Below, in pieces: positions 23,549 to 31,300 of a stretch of 43,380 nucleotides of DNA. Both the position numbers and the translations under genes were made by a program. Positions within the stretch are counted from its first letter, which is position 1; every line of letters starts with the position of its first letter. The notes beneath the pieces were generated by a model, which saw nothing but the letters and a program-made list of their open reading frames with translations, searched no databases and was not told where the DNA came from. Source of the DNA: an uncultured Rhodospirillaceae bacterium (GTDB lineage Bacteria > Pseudomonadota > Alphaproteobacteria > Azospirillales > Azospirillaceae); the NCBI GenBank assembly GCA_937927415.1, contig CALBDS010000018.1, positions 1 to 43,380 on the forward strand. Reading direction: 5' to 3'.

Positions 23549-25603
23549 CTAAGCTAACGCGTCCGCGGGGGCTCGGGCATCAGCAGGCTTCGCTGGGGTC
23601 GTCGCGCTTTTCGGTGCGTTAAACGGTTCCGTCACATGGACAATCGCTTCCACTAAGTAGGGCGGTAGAAGCTCGCGCAGGCTTTCGGGTGTCAGCTTTC
23701 CGCCCCTCAGCGCACTTTCAAGCAATTCGGAAAGGTATTGAGCAGTCGTCGGCTTAGAGACGGGGTTGGATACTGCCAGGGGCCCGTAGATGCGCGAGCA
23801 AATCTCATCTTTGGACAGTCCCATCTCTACGAGCGCATCGTATTCCTTTTCTGCTGCCTCGCTTTCCTCCTGCTCCTTCACCTTTTTCGCGTTGATCTTA
23901 TCATCGGTGCCCGCGAGCGCGACGGCGATATGTACCCACTTAGCAAGCCCGAAGTAGGCCAAATCGTATTCAAGGGTCCACTCGTTTGCGACGAAGGTGC
24001 GGACGCGCTGCTCGTTGGCCTTGTCACGGATTTGCACGCGCCTCTCCTCAAGGCCGTTATCCTTGAAGTCGCTCTTGACCCTCCAACGCCGCTTTGATTC
24101 CGGCAACAGTGGAATCGGTTCGCCTTCCTTGATCTTACCGAGGATCATGGGCGCGCATTCGGGCATCACATCCATGTCGGTGATGCAGGCGACGGGGATG
24201 CTGATCTCCCCGCCAATCTCCGGCTTCTCCCGCATGAAAATACGTCCGTAGCGGCTTAAGCCAACGCCGCCGACGTTCACCACCGACACGCCGTATTGCT
24301 CGAAATTCCGGCCAATGAGCCGCGCGATGACGGGTAACAGGATGTTCTCGGCGTCGCCTTCAACAATGACCACGCCACGAGCAAAGAACAGGTTCGCCTT
24401 GGTTACGTCGAGGAATCGCCCGAGGAAGCGGTAGTCTGAGCGGGTTAGCTTGGTTTGGCCTTCGGCCATGGAGTAACCGCGGCCATCCCGCAATAGGACA
24501 AGATTGTCGAGCTTCACCTCCGACGTGAGGTTTGGGCTGTGGGTCGTTACGATGATCTGGATATGCTGCTCGTCAACCCGCTTCTTCTCCGCCTGGGCCT
24601 GAAGGAACGCCATAAGTCGAAGCTGCCGTTGGGGATGCAGGTGGGCTTCCGGTTCCTCGATGATGAGCAGAGGAAAACCATCCACCTCCGTACCGAGAAG
24701 CAGAAGCTCGCACGCCATAAAGAGGATGTTGTTCGACCCCAGGCCCCTGCAATGCGCGCCTTCGGGGATGTCGGCGTCGCCGAGGTTCACTTCCAACTTT
24801 TCGAGGAGTTGGCGCAGCCGGGTGCTGTCGTCGCGATTGCTGCTGATGCGCACACGAGCATTCAGCGCGTCGCCGCTGAACGAGAGGGGCTGAAGATAAT
24901 CCTCATTGAGCTTCTTGCGGGTGCCTTTGACGCCGTGGGAGTTCTCCATCAGGTGGCTGGTGTAGTCGCCGAGCCCAAGCATGCTCAGGGTCGACGGATC
25001 AACTAGCAGATTGGCCTTGGGGTCAAACTTCTCCCCGTGATCCCTGATCTCTTTTGTGTGTTGGAGGATCTGCGAGAGGCGCGATCCCCGTCCTGCCGAC
25101 ATCGCGCGCTCAGCGTCGCGCAGTGGGCGCAGATAGGTCGCCTGCAACATGAAGCGCGCGCCCGCGTCGAGCAAGGGGCCATCGGCCTTCTCGCCTGTGC
25201 GCCATTCGATCGGCATGAACCTACGGGCGGGACCATCGTTTTCCGCGCGCCGCGCGACCCATGTCAAAATCAGAACCGTTTCAAGGGAATCACTATCGAG
25301 ATAGGTCAGGTATTCAGCAAAGGTGCTCCGATCGGCTTTGGTCAGGCCGGAGAATGTGAGCCGGATAGTGATTTCGCTGGCGCGCTCGCCAGATGGCGCA
25401 TGATGGAAATCGGTGGGTTCGAGCCGCATTGACTCTTGATCGCGAGTGCCGAGCACGAACCGCAGCGCATCGATAACAGCAGTCTTCCCAGCATCGTTTT
25501 CTCCAACGAGCGCGGTCAGGCCCGGCTTCAACGAAAGCTGAAATGCGTTGTCGCTGGTGCCGAAGAGGCGAAAGTTATCGATCCTAATTTCAGAAATGAA
25601 CAT
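23549..25603 (-). CDS. gajA: GajA-like OLD-family ATP-dependent endonuclease (Gabija)
   Basis: 684 residues. N-terminal ABC-type ATPase: MFISEIRIDNFRLFG, Walker A GENDAGKT (34-41) and LLIIEEPEAHLHPQ (about 309-322). C-terminal Toprim nuclease: VVIVEGDAENILLP (E about 415) and CITDMDVMP (about 472-480). In Gabija, GajA assembles with GajB and cuts phage DNA when nucleotide levels drop. It is about 100 residues longer than the best-known GajA; the C-terminal tail (PAKPADARAPADALA) looks disordered. A GGGAGG ribosome site precedes the ATG. Stand-alone OLD nuclease is the alternative, but the adjacent helicase makes Gabija more likely. Confidence 0.86.
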   Translation of the reverse strand: MFISEIRIDNFRLFGTSDNAFQLSLKPGLTALVGENDAGKTAVIDALRFVLGTRDQESMRLEPTDFHHAPSGERASEITIRLTFSGLTKADRSTFAEYLTYLDSDSLETVLILTWVARRAENDGPARRFMPIEWRTGEKADGPLLDAGARFMLQATYLRPLRDAERAMSAGRGSRLSQILQHTKEIRDHGEKFDPKANLLVDPSTLSMLGLGDYTSHLMENSHGVKGTRKKLNEDYLQPLSFSGDALNARVRISSNRDDSTRLRQLLEKLEVNLGDADIPEGAHCRGLGSNNILFMACELLLLGTEVDGFPLLIIEEPEAHLHPQRQLRLMAFLQAQAEKKRVDEQHIQIIVTTHSPNLTSEVKLDNLVLLRDGRGYSMAEGQTKLTRSDYRFLGRFLDVTKANLFFARGVVIVEGDAENILLPVIARLIGRNFEQYGVSVVNVGGVGLSRYGRIFMREKPEIGGEISIPVACITDMDVMPECAPMILGKIKEGEPIPLLPESKRRWRVKSDFKDNGLEERRVQIRDKANEQRVRTFVANEWTLEYDLAYFGLAKWVHIAVALAGTDDKINAKKVKEQEESEAAEKEYDALVEMGLSKDEICSRIYGPLAVSNPVSKPTTAQYLSELLESALRGGKLTPESLRELLPPYLVEAIVHVTEPFNAPKSATTPAKPADARAPADALA

Positions 25604-25659
25604 AGCCTAGCCTCCCGGAACGGAATTTTAGCTAGCAGACCAGAATTTCCGCAACTTGA

Positions 25660-25665
25660 ATTATA
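25660..25665 (-). promoter_or_regulatory. Probable -10 box of the gajA-gajB promoter
   Basis: The minus strand reads GGATATAATTC, a consensus TATAAT in an AT-rich block, well placed for a start site about 45-50 bases ahead of gajA. The -35 region is weak (AGCGAT or TAGCGA at 17-18 bases), which suggests activation or a weak basal promoter. Confidence 0.5.
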
Positions 25666-25667
25666 TC

Positions 25668-25883
25668 CTATATCTGATAAAAATCGCTACAATCTAGGAA
25701 CGAAATCTCGATTTCCGCTTCAGTTGTCCCAAGGATAGCATGATCGCGCGGATCGGTACCGCCAATTCGAGTGACGCAAGTTACCTCTACAGCGTCTGCT
25801 TTCCACGGAGCACCGAACGGCCGCTCGTGGCAGATAGTGTTGAAAAATTCCCTGACGAGTGCTATGCAGCCATTTTTGCGCAA
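25668..25883 (-). CDS. Doubtful small gene or gene remnant upstream of gajA
   Basis: A 71-codon frame beginning at a TTG (25883) and ending within the AT-rich gajA promoter region. The translation (VREFFNTICHERPFGAPWKA, then DAVEVTCVTRIGGTDPRDHA) looks more protein-like than a random frame, and the open frame extends 11 codons further upstream without a usual start. No ribosome site is evident. It may be the 3' remnant of an older gene displaced by cargo insertion. I do not recognise a family. Confidence 0.3.
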   Translation of the reverse strand: MRKNGCIALVREFFNTICHERPFGAPWKADAVEVTCVTRIGGTDPRDHAILGTTEAEIEISFLDCSDFYQI

Positions 25884-26024
25884 TAATCGATCAATCCTAC
25901 AACCTTCAAAGCGATATCACTGCGCACCATGCTCGAGACAAGACGGAAAGTTTCTTGTTTCGGCAGGCTGGAGAGTTTTTCAACACCATCGGCGCATAGC
26001 CGCCGATCCGGCTGCCCAGGGTAA

Positions 26025-26050
26025 CGGATTTACGGAAAGCCGGCGATCCG
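26025..26050 (-). repeat. 26-bp element, copy 2 (inverted partner at 14704-14729)
   Basis: Reverse complement begins CGGATCGCCGG and ends TCCGTAAATCCG, matching copy 1 at 24 of 26 positions. It lies 28 bases beyond the stop of the DUF2493 gene, where the backbone resumes after the cargo. A second CGGATCGCCGG, in the opposite orientation, follows at 26057-26067. Confidence 0.65.
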
Positions 26051-26078
26051 CCGGTGCGGATCGCCGGAATGGCGGCGC

Positions 26079-27011
26079 TCAGGCGCTGCCGTCGCCGAAG
26101 CGCCAGACCGGGATGCCGAGGCGCCGGGCCTTGTCGGCGAGGTTGGCGGCGATGCCCGAGCCGGGGAAGGCGACGATGCCGATCGGAAGCGCCTCGAGCA
26201 GGCGGTCGTTGCGCTTGAACGGGGCGGCCTTGGTGTGGCGCGCCCAGTCGGGGCGGAACAGCACCTGCGTCACCTTGCGGTGCTCGGCCCAGCAGGCGGC
26301 GATGCGCTCGGCCCCCTTCGGGCTGCCGCCGTGCAGCAGCACCATGTCCGGGTGCTTGGCGCGCACCTTGTCGAGCACCGCCCAGATGCGGTGGTGGTCG
26401 TTGCACTCCACCCCGCCGGTGAAGGCGATGCGGGGGCCGGCCGGCAGCAGCGGCTCGGTCTCGGCCCGCCGCTTGGCGGCGAGGAAGTCGCGGCTGTCGA
26501 TCAGCGCGGCGGTCAGGGTGCGGTGGCTGACCAGCGAGCCGGCGCGCGGCCGCCAGCCGGAGCCGGTGTGGACCTCGAACAGCTCGGCGGCGTGGTCGCG
26601 GAAGGCCTCCATGGCGGTGCGGCGCTCGATCAGCGTCAGCCCCTCGGCCATCAGCCGCTCCAGCTCGACCGAGCGGACCTCCGAGCCATCCTGCTCGCGC
26701 TGGCTGCGCTTCTGGGCGTCCTCGTTGTCGTCGAGTTCGCGCTGCACCCGATCGGCGGCGCGGTGGAACAGGTTGACGGTGGACCACAGCAGGTCGGCCA
26801 GGTCGGGTTCCAGGCGGGTGTCCTTCAGCGTGACCACCAGGGCGTCGAAGACGTCGGCCAGGGCGGCGCGGATGGCGGTCTCGTCGGGCAGCGGCCGGGG
26901 ATCGGGATCGTCCTGGAAGGGCCGGTGGCCGTAGAGCTGGAGTTCGATCAGGGCGTGGTCGGTGGGGGAGGCGGCGTGGTGGAGCCCGGCGGCGTCGGTG
27001 TCGGTGATCAT
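26079..27011 (-). CDS. DUF2493 domain protein (SLOG-like fold)
   Basis: A 310-residue ICE backbone protein. The N-terminal 180 residues are charged and helical (ELDDNEDAQKRSQREQDGSE). The C-terminal DUF2493 domain (about 190-305) begins RIAFTGGVECNDHHRIWAVL and contains VLLHGGSPKGAERIAACWA, then IVAFPGSGIAANLADKARR, the nucleotide-binding pattern of the DprA/SLOG superfamily. Function is unknown; a nucleotide or nucleic-acid sensor is possible. It is preceded by a leader similar to that of the DUF736 gene. Confidence 0.88.
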   Translation of the reverse strand: MITDTDAAGLHHAASPTDHALIELQLYGHRPFQDDPDPRPLPDETAIRAALADVFDALVVTLKDTRLEPDLADLLWSTVNLFHRAADRVQRELDDNEDAQKRSQREQDGSEVRSVELERLMAEGLTLIERRTAMEAFRDHAAELFEVHTGSGWRPRAGSLVSHRTLTAALIDSRDFLAAKRRAETEPLLPAGPRIAFTGGVECNDHHRIWAVLDKVRAKHPDMVLLHGGSPKGAERIAACWAEHRKVTQVLFRPDWARHTKAAPFKRNDRLLEALPIGIVAFPGSGIAANLADKARRLGIPVWRFGDGSA

Positions 27012-27311
27012 GGCGGCTGCCCTTCGGCTGGAGGATCGGCCGCGCCCACCGCGGCCTTCGTGGCGATCCCCCAGCGGCGGGCGGGGCGGGTCCGCACCCT
27101 CTTGGGCCGCAGCGTCAGCGGAGGACGGCGGGGGGCGGCTTTCTTGTCCCGCGAGGAAGGCCGGCTTGGCCGGCCGGGGAAGAAAGTTGCGCCCCGCCGT
27201 TGCGGAGCCGGCCCGGCTGCCGCCCGATCGCCCGCTGGAAGGCCGGGGCCGCGGCCTCCCGCCGGCCGGACCGGCGTCCGCCCGCTCCGACCGGCGCCCG
27301 TCCGCCGAGGC
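27012..27311 (-). promoter_or_regulatory. Leader of the DUF2493 gene, similar to the leader at 16 kb
   Basis: A 300-base gap without a gene. The segment 27045-27215 shares ordered blocks with 16140-16310 (CACCGCGGCCTT, TGGCGATC, GGGCCGCAGCG, GCGGAGGACGGC, CGCGAGGAAG, GGGGAAGAA, CCGTTGCGG). A GCCGGCTTGGCCGGC-type hairpin (27162-27178) lies where the 16-kb copy has a different hairpin. Similar position relative to two minus-strand genes suggests shared regulation. Confidence 0.5.
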
Positions 27312-28337
27312 TCAGGCTCCCCACGGCCAGCCGCCACTCATCCAGAAGCGCGCCACATCCTCCGGGGCGAGCTGGGCCCGCAGATGCGCCCGCAGCGCCG
27401 CCACGCCGTGCGCCAGCAGGTCGTCGTTGAGGTCGCCCAGCACCGGTGCCAGGACCAGCGCCTCGATGCCGAGGGCCTCGGCGCGGCTCCCCAGGCGTTC
27501 CGCCGCCCGGCGTCCGGCGGCGTCGTTGTCGCGGGCGATGTAGAGGCGGCGCAGCGTCGGCGGCAGGCACAGGGCGGCGAGGTGGCCGGCCGACAGCGCG
27601 GCGACCATGGGCAGGGCTGGCAGGACGGTGCGCAGCGCCAGCACGGTCTCGACGCCCTCCCCCGCCGCCAGGACGTCGCGGGCCACGCCGAAGCGGACGC
27701 CGTTGCCGAGCAGATGGCCCAGCGCCCGGCGCGGCGACGGCATCACCGCCTTGCCGCGGCCGGACGGATCGAGCCAGGTGCGCTGCACGCCGGTGAGGCG
27801 GCCGTCCAGACCGGTGACGGCGGCGATCAGCGCCGGGCCTTGGGCTAGCCGGTCGTCGGCGTCGCGGTACCAGCAGCGCGGCTGGAACCGCAGGGAGCCG
27901 TCTTTCCGGACATCCGGAATGCCGCGGTTGCGGAGATAGGCGTCGGCCAGCGTGCCGGCGAGCGGCCGGGAGCGGGCGAACAGGCGGCGGGCGGCCTCCG
28001 GCGATCCGATGGGAGCCGGGGGCTCCCACCGCGGCTCCGGCGGCGCCCGCGGCGAACCGAGGAAGACACGGGCCTCGTCGAGCACCGCGGCCAGCCGGCC
28101 GAGACCGCGGTTGAGCCCGATGAGGTCGAGCAGGTCGCCGTGCTCGCCGGTGGCAGCGTCGGCCCATCTGCCGATAGCACCCCCATGCAGCCGGACGTAG
28201 AGGCTCTCCCCCGGCGTGCCGTGGACGTCACCAACCCGCCAGTAGCGCCCCTCCCGCCGCCCGTGCGGCAGGTAGTGGCGGCACACCGCCTCGGCCTCCC
28301 GCGCGAGGCGCTGCGCCATCTCCGAGGCTGTGGACAT
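27312..28337 (-). CDS. Toprim-domain primase-like protein
   Basis: A 341-residue protein. The N-terminal part (RYWRVGDVHGTPGESLYVRL, GRWADAATGEHGDLLDLIGL) is the DUF7146-type substrate region often found on plasmid-borne primase-like proteins. The C-terminal Toprim_3 domain has GEGVETVLAL (about 226-235) with the conserved Glu, and YIARDNDAAGRRAAERL (about 264-280) with the DxD-type acidic pair. It probably acts in DNA replication or priming of transferred single-stranded DNA. It starts 12 bases after the SNO gene, so both are likely co-transcribed. Confidence 0.87.
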   Translation of the reverse strand: MSTASEMAQRLAREAEAVCRHYLPHGRREGRYWRVGDVHGTPGESLYVRLHGGAIGRWADAATGEHGDLLDLIGLNRGLGRLAAVLDEARVFLGSPRAPPEPRWEPPAPIGSPEAARRLFARSRPLAGTLADAYLRNRGIPDVRKDGSLRFQPRCWYRDADDRLAQGPALIAAVTGLDGRLTGVQRTWLDPSGRGKAVMPSPRRALGHLLGNGVRFGVARDVLAAGEGVETVLALRTVLPALPMVAALSAGHLAALCLPPTLRRLYIARDNDAAGRRAAERLGSRAEALGIEALVLAPVLGDLNDDLLAHGVAALRAHLRAQLAPEDVARFWMSGGWPWGA

Positions 28338-28349
28338 GGTGCCGCTCCC

Positions 28350-31300
28350 TCACGGCCCCGTCCGGTCGACAACACGGAGCAGCGGGTGGCGGGCCAGCAG
28401 GGCGGCGAACACCGCCGGCCCGCGCTCGCCCACCGGCACGAACAGACGCAACGTCCAGGCGATGATCTCGGACATCAGCCCCAGCGCCTTCAGCCGCTCC
28501 ACCATGCCCTCGCTGAAACCCGACAGCTCGATCCGGTGGGTGCCCATCACCGTGACCCGGCGCAGCCGCAGTCCGTCGGCCAGATGCAGCACCGTCCGTC
28601 CCTCCAGCAGCGCCGTCCACGCCTGCTCCGCCGATGGCACCGCTGCGCCACCACTGCCGAAATTGCGCTCGACCTCGGCAAGGGCGTCCGGCGCCACCAC
28701 CCGGCCGATGATCCGTTCGCCGTCGTCGGTCTGCAACCGCACCACCCGCAGGTTCGTGTCCGGCAGACGCTGCCACACCGGCAGCAGCAGCCCGGTCACC
28801 AGATGCAGGGTGCTGGTGGCGAACTCCGGCACCGTGGCGGCCTCCGTCTCCCAGACGGTGGCGAAGGTCTCCGGCTCAGCCGGGCGCCAGTGGCTCTGCG
28901 TCAGCTCGGCCAGCGTCACCGTCAGGCGTTCCAGCGGGCGCAGCAGCCGCACCCGGCGCTCCACCGTGCCGTCGTCCAGCATCAGCCCGGCGGCGGGCAC
29001 CGCCACCGCCGCCCGGCCCGAGCGGGCGTTGACCAGCAGCCGTGCCTGCGGCCCGGCCCCTTTCTCCAGCGCCTCCTCCAGGCCCAGCGGCTGGTTGCGG
29101 TCGCGCCGGGCGAGCGTGAACAGCCGGGTCTCCGCTCCGGTCGCCGCGTGGGTGTAAAGCGTTCGCCGGTTCGTCACCGTGAAGCTGTCGGCCACCACCG
29201 TCTCGACGCCGCGGTCGTAGGTGCCGGACGCGATGGCGCCTTCGATCTTCGCGGCGAGCAGCTGCTCGAACACGGTGAACAGCGTGTTCTGCAAGCCGAT
29301 GGTCAGCGCCAGCAGCCGGTTGAGGAAGGTGGTGATCGGCGGCAGCTCCTCACGCAGGCCGCCGTCGCGGTCACACAGCGCCAAGCCGGTCGCCGCCTCG
29401 AACGCGCCCAGCGAACAACCCTCGACCTTGCCGGCGTGCAGCAGGCCGTAGAGCTGGCGCAGGGCGGCACGGGCGTAGACGGATTCCAGATTGTCGTCGG
29501 CGCGGAACAGCCCCTGCCCGCCGGTCTGGCGCTGGCCGCGGGTGATGGCGCCCAGCGTGTCGAGCCGGCGGGCGATGGTGGAGAGGAAGCGCTTCTCCGC
29601 CCGCACGTCGGTGGCGACCGGGCGGAACAGCGGCGGCTGCGCCTGGTTGGTGCGGTTGGAGCGGCCCAGCCCCTGGATGGCGGCGTCGGCCTTCCAGCCC
29701 GCTTCTAGCAGGTAGTGCACCCGCAGCCGCTGGTTCTTCGCCCCGAGATCGGCGTGGTAGCTGCGGCCGGTGCCGCCGGCGTCGGAGAAGACCAGGATGC
29801 GCTTCTCGTCGTCGAGGAAGGCCTGGGTCTCGGCGAGGTTGGCCGAGCCGGGGCGGCTCTCCACCGCCAGCCGCTCGTCCCCGCCGGGACCGGTCTTGCG
29901 CACGATGCGCCGCGAGCGGCCGGTGACCTCGGCCACCATGTCGGCGCCGAAGCGCTGGACGATCTGGTCGAGCGCCCCCGGCACCGGCTCCAGGGCGGCC
30001 AACCGCTCGATCATGCGGTCGCGCCGCTCCACCGCTTCCCGGCACGGCACCGGCTGACCGTCCCGCCACACCGGGCGCGACGAGAGGGTCCCATCGGCGT
30101 CGGTGAAGGGTTCGTGCAGCTGGGTCGGGAAGGAGTGGGAGAGGTACTCGAGGACAAGCTCACGCGGCGTGACGTCGATCGACAAATCATCCCACTCCTC
30201 GGTGGGGATGTCGGACAGGCGGCGTTCCATCAATGCTTCGCCGGTGGAGACGAGCTGCACCACCACGGCGTGGCCGGTGGCAATATCACGTTCGATGGAC
30301 TTGAGCACGGTCGGCGTTTTCATCGCCGATATCAGATGGTTGAAAAATCTTTGCTTGGCACCCTCGAAAGCGGAGCGGGCGGCGGCCTTGGCGGCGCGGT
30401 TCAGGGTGCCGCTGGCCCCGGTGACGTTGGCCGCCTCCAGCGCCGCGGTCAAGTTGGTATGAATCACTTGAAAAGCAGCGGCGTAGGCGTCGTAGATCGC
30501 CACCTGTCCCGGTGTCAGCCGGTGCTCGACCATCTCGTAACGGACCCCTTCGAAGGAGAGCGAGCGGGCGGCGTAGAGGCCGAGGGCCTTGAGGTCGCGG
30601 GCCAGCACCTCCATGGCGGCGACCCCGCCGGCCTCGATGGCCTGGACGAACTCGGCGCGGGTGGCGAAGGGGAAGTCCGCGCCGCCCCACAGGCCGAGGC
30701 GCTGGGCGTAGGCGAGGTTGTGCACGGTGGTGGCGCCGGTGGCCGAGACGTACAGCACGCGGGCGTCCGGCAGGGCGTGCTGGAGGCGCAGCCCGGCGCG
30801 GCCCTGCTGGGAGGGGGTGACGGGACCGCCGTCGCGGCCAAAGCCGGCGGTGCCGCCGGCGTTGCGCAGGGCGTGGGACTCGTCGAAGACGATCACCCCG
30901 TCGAACTCCCGGCCCAGCCAGTCGACGATCTGCTGGACGCGCGGCACAGCGCCCTCGCCGCCGTCGCCGCGCAGGGTGGCGTAGGTGGTGAAGACGATGC
31001 CGCGCTCCAGGGTGACTGGGGTTCCAGGGCGGAAGCGCGACAGCGGGGTGACCAGCAGAGGCTCCTGGCCGAGCGCCGACCAGTCGCGCCGGGCGTCCTC
31101 GATCAGGGTGTCGGACTTGGAGATCCACAGCGCCCGCTGGCGGCCCTTGAGCCAGTTGTCGAGCAGGATGCCGGCGACCTGCCGGCCCTTGCCGGCGCCG
31201 GTGCCGTCGCCGAGGAACCAGCCGCGGCGGAACCACACCGTGTCCGCGGCATCGTCCGACGCCGCCGAGACGACGTCGAAGGTCTCGTCCACGGTCCAGG

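Larger units (their letters stand above)
25604..26078. other. AT-rich promoter region upstream of gajA
   Basis: This gap is the most AT-rich stretch in the window (about 25622-25720). On the minus strand it holds a perfect TATAAT -10 box (25660-25665), 57 bases from the gajA start; no good -35 hexamer is seen at 17 bases. It also contains a doubtful 71-codon frame and, at its right end, copy 2 of the 26-bp element. Confidence 0.5.
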
